Shown: in pieces, positions 7,120-12,942 of the stretch
Layout: every line of letters starts with the position of its first letter
Numbering within the stretch: position 1 is the first letter of the stretch
Origin: an uncultured Alphaproteobacteria bacterium
GTDB lineage: Bacteria > Pseudomonadota > Alphaproteobacteria > Reyranellales > Reyranellaceae
Direction: 5' to 3'
NCBI GenBank assembly: GCA_903929895.1
Contig: CAIYWM010000939.1
Location: forward strand, 1-12,942
Length of the DNA stretch: 12,942 bases
Program-made: the position numbers and the translations under genes
Notes under the pieces: model-generated
Databases searched by the model: none
Told to the model about the DNA's origin: nothing
Seen by the model: the letters and a program-made list of their open reading frames with translations, nothing else

Positions 7120-7126
7120 TAGAGCC

Positions 7127-7546
7127 ATGGCGAACCTCAAGGGATCCAAGACCGAAGACAACCTCAAGGCGGCCTTCGCCGGCGAAAGCCAGGCCAATCG
7201 CCGCTACCTGTATTTCGCCCAGAAGGCCGACGTGGAAGGCTACAACGACGTCGCCGTCGTCTTCCGTTCGACCGCCGAGGGTGAAACCGGCCATGCGCAC
7301 GGCCATCTCGAGTTCCTCGAGGTGAGCGGCGATCCGGCCACCGGCCTGCCGATCGGCCCGACCGACAGCAACCTCAAGGCCGCGATCGCCGGCGAGACGC
7401 ACGAGTACACCGACATGTACCCGGGCATGGCGCGCACCGCGCGCGAGGAAGGCTTCACCGAGGTTGCCGACTGGTTCGAGACGCTGGCGAAGGCCGAGAA
7501 GAGCCACGCCGGCCGCTTCCAGAAGGCCCTCGACACGATGGGCTGA
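7127..7546 (+). CDS. Rubrerythrin, single-domain (no rubredoxin domain)
   Basis: 139 residues forming only the ferritin-like four-helix diiron domain. All seven expected ligands are visible: Glu20 ([10 protein letters not shown]), Glu53 and His56 ([10 protein letters not shown]), Glu90 and Glu93 ([12 protein letters not shown]), Glu124 and His127 ([10 protein letters not shown]). The two halves, KAAFAGES and KAAIAGET, show the internal duplication of the family. Rubrerythrins reduce hydrogen peroxide to water in the cytoplasm. Most carry a C-terminal rubredoxin domain with two CxxC pairs as electron donor; there is no Cys in this protein, so a separate donor is needed. The Irr box and promoter upstream point to iron/heme control. 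A strong ribosome binding site precedes it and a strong terminator follows. The next two genes are its usual companions, so they probably work with it. Confidence 0.95.
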   Translation: MANLKGSKTEDNLKAAFAGESQANRRYLYFAQKADVEGYNDVAVVFRSTAEGETGHAHGHLEFLEVSGDPATGLPIGPTDSNLKAAIAGETHEYTDMYPGMARTAREEGFTEVADWFETLAKAEKSHAGRFQKALDTMG

Positions 7547-7593
7547 GCCCTCCGGGCTCGTTCCGAAGGGGACCCCGCGCGGGTCCCCTTTTT
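7545..7593 (+). terminator. Rho-independent terminator between rubrerythrin and the Fe-S gene
   Basis: A small hairpin, GAGCCC-TCC-GGGCTC (7545-7559), overlaps the rubrerythrin stop. A stronger one follows: GGGGACCC (7568-7575), loop CGCGC, GGGTCCCC (7581-7588), then TTTTT (7589-7593); the AA at 7566-7567 extends the stem into the T run. It lies only 33 bases before the next start codon in the same direction. Confidence 0.9.
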
Positions 7594-7626
7594 CTTCCCG
7601 CTCCCCTTCAAAAAAAGCGACCGATC

Positions 7627-8985
7627 ATGCGCGAAGGCAGCCTCGAAGCACCGATCCGCCACGACCTCGACTGGCAGAACCCCTGGTTCTGGGACGAAAA
7701 GGCGCTCGAGAAGGAGATGGAGCGGGTCTTCGACATCTGTCACGGCTGTCGGCGCTGCTTCAACCTGTGCGATTCCTTCCCGCGGCTGTTCGATCTGATC
7801 GACAACGGCCCGACCGGCGAACTCGACGGCGTGAAGAAGGAAGACTACGCTCAGGTCGAGGAAGCCTGCACGCTCTGCGACATGTGCTTCATGACCAAGT
7901 GCCCCTATGTGCCGCCGCACGAATGGGCGCTGGATTTCCCGCATCTCATGCTGCGCCATCGCGCCGTGCAGGCGCGCAAGAAGGGCATCAACTTCGTCGA
8001 CAAGCAGCTCGCCGACACCGATCGCAGCGGCCGGCTCGGCAGCTTCCTCGCCGCGGCCGCGAACTGGGCCACCGACGAACACAACACGGTGACGCGCCAC
8101 AGCATGGAGCGCTGGACCGGCATCCATCACGGCGCCCGCCTGCCGCGCTATGCCGGCGAGACCTTCGAGATTCGCGCGCGCCGCGAAGGCGCCGTGCTGA
8201 ACGAGTCGGCGCCGGCCTTCGGCAAGCGCAAGGCGGTCCTCTATGCGACCTGCTTCGTGAACTTCAACAGCACCGACATCGGCGCCGCCGCGCGCGCCGT
8301 GCTGGCCAAAAACGGCGTCGAGACCGAGGTCGTGCATCCGGCCTGCTGCGGCATGCCGAAGCTCGAGCTGGGCGACATCGAATCGGTGGCCAACGCCGCC
8401 CGGGAAGTCTCGGCGGCCCTGTTGCCGTGGGTCGACAAGGGCTACGACATCATCGCGCTGACGCCGTCCTGCGCCCTGATGCTCAAGTTCGAATGGAAGC
8501 TGATCTGTCCGAAGGATCCGGCGATCGAGCGCCTGTCGAACGCCACCTTCGACCTCTCCGAATACGTCGTCGACATCGCCAAGAAGCACGGCCTGGCGCC
8601 TGGCCTCGAGCCGCTGGAGGGCGGCGTCAGCGTCCACCTCGCCTGCCATGCGCGGGCGCAGAACATGGGCGCCAAGGCGGCTGAAATGTTGCGCCTGGTG
8701 CCCGGCACGCGCGTGGCGGTGATCGAGCGCTGCAGCGGCCATGGCGGCATCTGGGGCGCGCGGACGGAGAATTTCGAGACCGCGGTGAAGGTCGGCAAAC
8801 CGGCCGCACAGGCCGCGCTCAAGAACGACACCAGCTTCGTCGCGTCCGAATGCCCGCTGGCGGCCGATCACCTGATGCAGGTGATGGAGATGACGGCGGG
8901 CGACACGGCGCCGAAGCCGTCGCGCGCGAGCCATCCGATCGAACTTCTGGCGCAGGCCTACGGGCTTGCAGGGACGGACAAGTGA
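7627..8985 (+). CDS. Heterodisulfide reductase/GlpC-like Fe-S oxidoreductase, rubrerythrin-associated
   Basis: 452 residues. Two ferredoxin-type [4Fe-4S] motifs lie near the N-terminus: Cys38/41/44/48 ([11 protein letters not shown]) and Cys81/84/87/92 ([13 protein letters not shown]). Two CCG-like domains follow: Cys209, Cys240-Cys241 (ACCGMPK) and Cys282, then Cys340, Cys369 and Cys409; in the second the usual CC is Cys-Ser (ERCSGHGG). This is the layout of HdrD/GlpC-type electron carriers, which act in the cytoplasm or at the membrane face; no membrane helix is seen. No flavin domain is present, so it probably moves electrons to or from a partner. The ATG at 7627 gives the MREGSLEAP start expected for this group; no clear ribosome binding site. 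It follows rubrerythrin across a terminator and overlaps DUF3501 by one base. Serving as reductase for rubrerythrin is an inference. Confidence 0.9.
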   Translation: MREGSLEAPIRHDLDWQNPWFWDEKALEKEMERVFDICHGCRRCFNLCDSFPRLFDLIDNGPTGELDGVKKEDYAQVEEACTLCDMCFMTKCPYVPPHEWALDFPHLMLRHRAVQARKKGINFVDKQLADTDRSGRLGSFLAAAANWATDEHNTVTRHSMERWTGIHHGARLPRYAGETFEIRARREGAVLNESAPAFGKRKAVLYATCFVNFNSTDIGAAARAVLAKNGVETEVVHPACCGMPKLELGDIESVANAAREVSAALLPWVDKGYDIIALTPSCALMLKFEWKLICPKDPAIERLSNATFDLSEYVVDIAKKHGLAPGLEPLEGGVSVHLACHARAQNMGAKAAEMLRLVPGTRVAVIERCSGHGGIWGARTENFETAVKVGKPAAQAALKNDTSFVASECPLAADHLMQVMEMTAGDTAPKPSRASHPIELLAQAYGLAGTDK

Positions 8986-9569
8986 TGGCGCGCAAGATCG
9001 AAGCCTCCGACATCATCCCGATCGCGGAATATGCCAAGCTGCGGGCCGAGCGCCGCAAGCGGATCTCGGAGATCAAGAAGAACCGCCGGCTCGAAGTCGG
9101 CCCGTTCGCGACGTTCTATTTCGAATCCTTCGACACGATGCTGCATCAGGTGCTCGAGATGCTCTTCATCGAGAAGGGCGGCGCCGAACAGCTTCCGGAC
9201 GAACTCGCGGCCTACAATCCGCTGATCCCCACGGGTCGCGAGCTGGTCGCCACCGTGATGTTCGAGATCGACGATCCGCTGCGCCGCGCGCGCGTGCTCG
9301 GCTCGTTGGGGGGCGTCGAGCACACGGCCTTCATCCGGGTCGGCGGCGAGACGATCCGCGGGGTGCCGGAAGACGACCAGGAGCGTTCGCGCGAGGACGG
9401 CAAGGCGTCGTCCGTCCAGTTCATCCGCTTTCCCTTCACGCCGGCGCAGGTCGAGGCGTTCAGGAGCGGCACCGGCGATGTCGTCGTCGGCTTCGATCAC
9501 GCCAACTATGGCCACATGGCCGTGATGTCGGCCCCTGTGCGTCAGGCGCTTTCGGCCGATTTCGCCTGA
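8985..9569 (+). CDS. DUF3501 family protein
   Basis: 194 residues from the ATG at 8985, which overlaps the stop of the Fe-S gene (TGATG), so the two are translationally coupled. Recognisable DUF3501 features are the N-terminal [18 protein letters not shown], the basic helix [16 protein letters not shown], the [15 protein letters not shown] segment, [19 protein letters not shown], and a C-terminal [14 protein letters not shown]. There is no signal peptide, membrane helix or Cys cluster. The molecular function of the family is not known to me. Its repeated pairing with rubrerythrin and the CCG-domain Fe-S protein suggests a role in the same redox process, perhaps as an assembly or regulatory subunit (inference). 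It converges on the TonB-like gene with a 13-base gap; only the short palindrome GGCGGCCGCC (9572-9581) lies there. Confidence 0.9.
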   Translation: MARKIEASDIIPIAEYAKLRAERRKRISEIKKNRRLEVGPFATFYFESFDTMLHQVLEMLFIEKGGAEQLPDELAAYNPLIPTGRELVATVMFEIDDPLRRARVLGSLGGVEHTAFIRVGGETIRGVPEDDQERSREDGKASSVQFIRFPFTPAQVEAFRSGTGDVVVGFDHANYGHMAVMSAPVRQALSADFA

Positions 9570-9582
9570 CCGGCGGCCGCCG

Positions 9583-10620
9583 TCAGTAGTTCATCGGCAG
9601 GACGAGGACGACCGGATCGCCGCGCATGCCGTCCGGTACCGGCGGCAAGGGCATGGCCCGCCGGATCGCCGCCATCTCGGCATTGTCGATCAGCGGCCAG
9701 CCGCTCGAGCGATCGAGCCTGATGTCGAGGAGTTGGCCGGCCCGGTTGATCGTGACCCGCGTGACGACACGGCCATGCTGCCCGGCGGCCCGGGCGGCGG
9801 CGGGATAGTCGCGGTAGGGATCGATGTGGCGATACACGCGCGACAGATAGTCGTTGCGGGCGCCGCCATCTCCCATTGCCTGGTCGAAAGAACCGGTCGA
9901 CGGCCCCCCGAGGCTCGAGGTCTGCGGCGGATAATCCTGTAGCCGCGTAGCCGGTGCCTGGGCCGTGCGGGGCGTGGTCGGTGGGCGCGGGGCCGGGCGG
10001 ACCGGACGCGGCGGCGGTGTCGGCGGCGAGGGCTCCAGCGTCACCTGCGGCTTCCAGGACGAGGCATCGGTCTGCCACGTGGCCTCCGCCTCCGCCTCCG
10101 CTTCCGCTTCGGTCGGAGGTTGCGGGGCGGCGGTGGCCGTCTCGGCCGGTGCGGGCGCAGGCTCTGCTGCCGGGGCAGGCTCCGCGACCACCTTCTCGGG
10201 CGGCGCAGGGGGTGGACCGGGTGCGGGCTCGGCACTCTGGCGCGGCGGTGGAGCCGGTGGCGGTTCGGCAGGTGTCTGGGGGGCGGGCGTCGGGACGGCC
10301 GGTGCGACGGCGGCCTGCTGCGGGGGCTCAGGTGTCGGCTGCGCGTCGACCGGAGCCGTTTCGGCGGGCGTCGCCTGCAATTGCGCGGGTTCGGGCGGCA
10401 ACACCTCGGACGCGGCAGCAGCGGAGGCCGCCGCGTTCCCGGCGGACAGGGGCTGCGGATCGATCGAGATCATGATCGGCGTTTCCGCATGGTCGAGACG
10501 GCGCGACGGCGCGGCCCACCACAGGGCCGCGGCGACGAGCACATGCAGGCCGATCGCCAGGGCAAGCGCCGCCGGCGACATCCGCCCGGACTGCGACCGG
10601 AGGAAGCTGTCATGAATCAC
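9583..10620 (-). CDS. TonB-like energy transducer, second of two paralogs
   Basis: 345 residues. Layout is the TonB one: short cytoplasmic tail, one membrane helix (about 16-36, ALALAIGLHVLVAAALWWAA), a long Pro/Ala/Glu-rich periplasmic spacer (about 70-225) with an (EA)5 run at 171-180, and a C-terminal TonB domain (about 255-345; GRVVTRVTINRAGQLLDIRL, then MPLPPVPDGM). TonB couples the proton motive force, through ExbB/ExbD, to outer-membrane receptors. The GTG start at 10620 is supported by its paralog, which begins the same way (VIHD / VTHD) with the same distance to the next Met; an ATG at residue 14 is the alternative. It lies 66 bases after the first paralog in an apparent operon with the SH3 gene. 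No exbB, exbD or receptor gene is in view. It might instead be a specialised TonB-C protein for another envelope task. Confidence 0.88.
   Translation of the reverse strand: MIHDSFLRSQSGRMSPAALALAIGLHVLVAAALWWAAPSRRLDHAETPIMISIDPQPLSAGNAAASAAAASEVLPPEPAQLQATPAETAPVDAQPTPEPPQQAAVAPAVPTPAPQTPAEPPPAPPPRQSAEPAPGPPPAPPEKVVAEPAPAAEPAPAPAETATAAPQPPTEAEAEAEAEATWQTDASSWKPQVTLEPSPPTPPPRPVRPAPRPPTTPRTAQAPATRLQDYPPQTSSLGGPSTGSFDQAMGDGGARNDYLSRVYRHIDPYRDYPAAARAAGQHGRVVTRVTINRAGQLLDIRLDRSSGWPLIDNAEMAAIRRAMPLPPVPDGMRGDPVVLVLPMNY
10081..10110 (-). repeat. (Glu-Ala)5 hexamer repeat in the second TonB-like gene
   Basis: Five hexamer units coding Glu-Ala (residues 171-180), with gag/gaa and gcg/gcc varying between units. 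It lies in the periplasmic spacer and any length change in whole units would stay in frame. Confidence 0.8.
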
Positions 10621-10686
10621 GGCACCGCAAGTTCTACGGTCGAGCGGCGGTCTCGGCCAGCCGGATCGGCAGCGGAACCGCCGCCG

Positions 10687-11958
10687 TCAGCGCTGCTCGT
10701 TGTAGCGGAAGCTGACGGGAAGCTGGAACGTGTGGCGATCGCCCGGGATGTCGGCGGGCAGCGGCGGATAGGGACTGGCGCGCCGGATCGTGTCCATCAC
10801 GCCGGCGTCGAGCGAGGGAAGACCGCTCGATTTCTCCATGACCACGCCGAGCAGCTCTCCCGAGCGCGAGATCGTCACCCGGGTCAGCACCGTGCCTTCC
10901 TCGCGGATGACACCGGTGTTCTTCGGCACGTAGGGGAACTGCGCGATCCGTCGCATCACCTGCCACAGATACTGCTCCTGCGCCCGTTTCTGTCCGTATT
11001 CGTCGGCGGGATTGCGGAAGGCGGGTGAGGGCTGAGCGGCGGCCCGCGAGCCCGAGCCCCCCGGCGCCTGCGGCGCCAGCGGTGAGGGTCGAAGCTGCTG
11101 CTGCTGGGGCGGTGGCGGGCGCTGCGCCGGGGCCGGCGCAGGAGGAGGCGGTGCCGGCCGCGCAGCCTGCTGCTGCTGCTGCTGCTGCTGCGGCGCAGGC
11201 GGGGGCGGCGCCGGCCGTGCAGCCTGTTGCTGCTGCGGCGGCGGTGCCGCGCGAGGGGCCGGAGGTGGCTTCGGTATGTCCCGCTCGGTCACGGGCGGCG
11301 GCGGCGCGTCGAGCGGCGGCAGCGCCTGCTCGAGCGACGGCGGGGGTGGAGGCGGCGGCGGTTCGGGCTTGGCAACCGCCTGTTGCGGCGGTGGCGGTGG
11401 GGGTTCCGGCTGGGCAACTGCCGGCTGCTGGGGTGCCGGAGGTTCCGGCTGAGCGAGCGCCTGCTGCTGGGGCGGCGGCTCCTGCCTGGCCTCCTGCGGC
11501 TTCGGCTCCTCCGGCTTGGATTCCTCCTTCGGGCCCGCCTCTTTCACCGTGTCGGGTGTGGGCATGTCCGTTGCACGTGGGGCGGGCGTCTCGGCGCCGG
11601 CGACGTCGCGCGGGTTGGTGCTGCGCTCGGCGGGAGGGGGCGGAAGGCCGAGGCGCATCGGCGGCGTCGCAGGCTGCGGCCTGGGTGTCGGCGCGCTGGC
11701 TGCGGGCGCGGGCGGCGGCGGCGCTGGTGCAGCGGCTGGTTCCGGCGTCGGCTCGGTCTTCTGCTCTGCGACCGGGGTCATGGCCGCCGGTGCATCCATC
11801 GAGATCTCGATGGCATCCTCGAAATGATCGATCGGACGCAGCGGCGAGATCCAGAACAGCGCCAGTCCCACGCCGACATGCAGAAGCACCGCCAGCGCCA
11901 CGGCGGACGGCGGCATGTGCTCGAAGCGGGAGTAGGTGAGACTGACGTCGTGGGTCAC
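10687..11958 (-). CDS. TonB-like energy transducer, first of two paralogs
   Basis: 423 residues. One membrane helix (about 18-38, ALAVLLHVGVGLALFWI), an unusually long Pro/Gln-rich spacer (about 65-310) with PEPPPPPP repeats and Gln runs of 4, 8 and 4, then a TonB C-terminal domain (about 328-423; EEGTVLTRVTISRSGELLGV and SPYPPLPADI). The spacer would span the periplasm as an extended rod. The GTG at 11958 matches the start of the downstream paralog; an ATG at residue 15 is possible. It begins 35 bases after the SH3-domain gene and precedes the second paralog by 66 bases, so the three are probably one operon. The second paralog has a shorter spacer and a divergent C-terminal domain, so the two may serve different receptors (inference). 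Confidence 0.88.
   Translation of the reverse strand: MTHDVSLTYSRFEHMPPSAVALAVLLHVGVGLALFWISPLRPIDHFEDAIEISMDAPAAMTPVAEQKTEPTPEPAAAPAPPPPAPAASAPTPRPQPATPPMRLGLPPPPAERSTNPRDVAGAETPAPRATDMPTPDTVKEAGPKEESKPEEPKPQEARQEPPPQQQALAQPEPPAPQQPAVAQPEPPPPPPQQAVAKPEPPPPPPPPSLEQALPPLDAPPPPVTERDIPKPPPAPRAAPPPQQQQAARPAPPPPAPQQQQQQQQAARPAPPPPAPAPAQRPPPPQQQQLRPSPLAPQAPGGSGSRAAAQPSPAFRNPADEYGQKRAQEQYLWQVMRRIAQFPYVPKNTGVIREEGTVLTRVTISRSGELLGVVMEKSSGLPSLDAGVMDTIRRASPYPPLPADIPGDRHTFQLPVSFRYNEQR
11167..11190 (-). repeat. (CAG)8 trinucleotide microsatellite coding for eight Gln
   Basis: Eight uninterrupted CTG units on the plus strand, read as CAG on the coding strand, residues 257-264 of the first TonB-like protein. 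Shorter Gln runs flank it (residues 242-245 and 285-288). Unlike the GGGS linker of the RTX gene, all codons are the same, which is the mark of slippage. Changes would be in frame. Confidence 0.9.
11335..11478 (-). repeat. Imperfect tandem QPEPP/QQ-AVA repeats in the first TonB-like gene
   Basis: Residues 161-208 contain three related units of the type QQ-A(L/V)A-(Q/K)PEPP, seen as QQALAQPEPPAP, QQPAVAQPEPPPP and QQAVAKPEPPPP. The unit is about 39-45 bases. It lengthens the Pro-rich periplasmic spacer. Confidence 0.7.
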
Positions 11959-11993
11959 GGTGACCCCGTTCTACGGGGCGGCCCGGTCGGCCG

Positions 11994-12533
11994 CTAGTTG
12001 ATCGGCTCGGATTTGTAGACGCCCCACATGCCACTCCGTTCGATCCAGCCGCTGACGCCTGAAACCTTGACCCGGCACCAGTCGCCGGCGCAGGAGCGGA
12101 TCTCGCCCAGGACTTCGGGCTCGAGCTTGGCCACGACCTCTGCGGATGCGGCCGGCGTCTTGTGCAGGCTGGCGGTTTTCGCGTTGATGATGAAGGAGCG
12201 CTTGCCGGTGAGCAGGCTCTGGTGAACCCAGCCGCTGGCCCCCTGCCAGTCGCGGATTTTGCGCCAGTTCTCGTACTCGGCGACGATCTCGACCGGCATG
12301 GCCTTGCGTTTGAACACCCAGTCGACCGGATAGCGCGAGCCCGGCCCGGTCCGGACATTGACCTCGTCGGAACGGAGAGAGGCGAAGCGGGGAATGGGCA
12401 GGCCGGAGCCCTTGCGCTGGACATTGGTCGGTTTGTCGGCCGCGAAGGCTGCTTTTCCGCCGGTCTGGGGCAGGGAAAATGCCACCAGAGCGACGCAGAA
12501 GGCACCAAGCAGGACCGACGATCGAATTCCCAT
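11994..12533 (-). CDS. Exported bacterial SH3-domain protein
   Basis: 179 residues from the ATG at 12533. A signal peptide is clear: MGIRSSVLLGAFCVALVAF, with a likely cut after AAFA near residue 31. A bacterial SH3 (SH3_4/SH3b-like) domain follows with VNVRTGPGSRYPVDWVF, the WRKIRDWQGASGWVH stretch typical of these domains, and a second, more divergent SH3-like half (about 117-170, ending in WCRVKVSGVSGWIERSGMWGV) with a Cys pair (SCAGDWC). Such domains bind peptidoglycan or cell-wall peptides. The in-frame TTG at 12572 is rejected because it puts 13 polar residues ahead of the signal peptide. AGGTA lies about 11 bases before the ATG as a weak ribosome binding site. It leads the TonB-like pair with a 35-base gap, which suggests a shared envelope role. 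Confidence 0.9.
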   Translation of the reverse strand: MGIRSSVLLGAFCVALVAFSLPQTGGKAAFAADKPTNVQRKGSGLPIPRFASLRSDEVNVRTGPGSRYPVDWVFKRKAMPVEIVAEYENWRKIRDWQGASGWVHQSLLTGKRSFIINAKTASLHKTPAASAEVVAKLEPEVLGEIRSCAGDWCRVKVSGVSGWIERSGMWGVYKSEPIN

Positions 12534-12574
12534 TGGCGTTTCTATACCTGAATTCTTCAAATGAGGCGACAAGT

Positions 12575-12600
12575 TGCTGGAAAAGCGTCACTTTCCAGCA
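12575..12600. promoter_or_regulatory. 9-bp inverted repeat in the divergent SH3 / glycerate dehydrogenase region
   Basis: TGCTGGAAA (12575-12583), eight bases, TTTCCAGCA (12592-12600): a perfect inverted repeat 42 bases upstream of the SH3 gene. A third copy of the half-site, TGCTGGACA, lies at 12621-12629. Likely an operator for a dimeric regulator or a leader hairpin. No promoter hexamers in this 162-base gap are convincing. Confidence 0.5.
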
Positions 12601-12615
12601 TTGCGAAAGACGGGG

Positions 12616-12635
12616 GCGTTTGCTGGACAAAACGC
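12616..12635. repeat. 6-bp inverted repeat enclosing a third copy of the half-site
   Basis: GCGTTT (12616-12621), loop GCTGGACA, AAACGC (12630-12635). The loop carries the same GCTGGA core as the larger inverted repeat at 12575-12600. Confidence 0.4.
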
Positions 12636-12695
12636 GCGCGGACTTGGTAATCGGGCTTTGTCACTGTCTCGAGCCAGCGCCGGTCCCATTTTCAC

Positions 12696-12942
12696 ATGCC
12701 GTCCACCCCGAAGAAAAAGCCGCTGGTGATCGTCACCCGAAAGCTTCCCGACGCGATCGAGACGCGTCTCATGGAGCTGTTCGACACCCGCCTCAACGCC
12801 GACGACAAGCCGATGACCGGCCCGCAGCTCGTCGAGGCGGTGAAAGCCGCCGACGTGCTGGTGCCGACCGTCACCGACCGGATCGACAGCCGCTTGCTGT
12901 CGCAGGCCGGGTCCAAGCTGAAGCTGATCGCCTCGTTCGGGA
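12696..12942 (+). CDS. D-glycerate dehydrogenase / hydroxypyruvate reductase-like 2-hydroxyacid dehydrogenase, N-terminal part
   Basis: 82 residues are visible and the gene runs off the window. KPLVIVTRKLPDAIETRLMELFDTRLN is the opening of the GyaR-type D-2-hydroxyacid dehydrogenase substrate domain, and ADVLVPTVTDRIDSRLL followed by LKLIASFG matches the stretch before the NAD-binding domain. These cytoplasmic enzymes reduce glyoxylate or hydroxypyruvate with NAD(P)H. The nucleotide-binding motif and the catalytic Arg/Glu/His lie outside the window, so substrate preference cannot be judged. The start at 12696 has no clear ribosome binding site but fits family length. Divergent from the SH3 gene. 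Confidence 0.85.
   Translation, partial: MPSTPKKKPLVIVTRKLPDAIETRLMELFDTRLNADDKPMTGPQLVEAVKAADVLVPTVTDRIDSRLLSQAGSKLKLIASFG

Noticed and set aside
7240..8934. 564-codon minus-strand frame opposite the rubrerythrin and Fe-S genes
   Set aside because: Crosses a terminator and two genes with intact catalytic or cluster motifs; composition is that of antisense GC-rich DNA.
9572..9581. GGCGGCCGCC palindrome between the DUF3501 and TonB-like stops as a terminator
   Set aside because: Too short, with almost no loop and no T run; common by chance at this GC content.
10631..10639. GTTCTACGG near the TonB starts as an Irr box
   Set aside because: It resembles only one half of the box and no second arm is present, so Irr control of the TonB genes is not claimed.
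10634..12508. 624-codon minus-strand frame overlapping the TonB-like and SH3 genes
   Set aside because: Out of frame with both real genes, made of Ala/Arg/Thr runs produced by the Pro/Gln repeats, with no domain.

Overview
The window (12,942 bases, GC-rich) looks like ordinary chromosome from an alphaproteobacterium. The main reasons are a Fur-family regulator of the Irr type divergent from a fabA-fabB-fabI operon, a palindrome that fits the Irr box (iron control element), and the rubrerythrin / Fe-S protein / DUF3501 trio. I cannot name the genus. No RNA gene, insertion sequence, phage or CRISPR array was seen, and no gene-free stretch exceeds about 160 bases.

Layout. 1-3075 (+): the C-terminal 1,024 residues of a large secreted or surface protein with RTX calcium-binding repeats, a Gly-Ser linker, VCBS/cadherin-like domains and a lower-GC inserted domain, ending in a strong terminator. 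3178-3819 (+): a Tat-exported intradiol dioxygenase-like protein. 3830-6460 (-): fabA-fabB-fabI, the genes for anaerobic-type unsaturated fatty acid synthesis and enoyl reduction, tightly coupled. 6596-7003 (+): irr, divergent from fabA. 7030-7046: a perfect 17-bp Irr-box-like palindrome. 7127-9569 (+): rubrerythrin, a two-[4Fe-4S] plus CCG-domain Fe-S oxidoreductase, and a DUF3501 protein. 9583-12533 (-): an exported SH3-domain protein followed by two paralogous TonB-like proteins. 12696-end (+): the start of a D-glycerate dehydrogenase / hydroxypyruvate reductase.

How the parts may work together. Irr is the heme/iron-status regulator of many alphaproteobacteria, and its likely binding site lies directly upstream of the rubrerythrin promoter. 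That ties the rubrerythrin, and perhaps the Fe-S and DUF3501 genes behind it, to iron and peroxide stress. The rubrerythrin has no rubredoxin domain, so it needs an outside electron donor; the adjacent Fe-S protein is a reasonable candidate (inference). This cassette is the best candidate here for a poorly described system. The two TonB-like proteins would energise outer-membrane receptors, possibly for iron, but no exbB/exbD or receptor gene is in view and no Irr box was seen near them.
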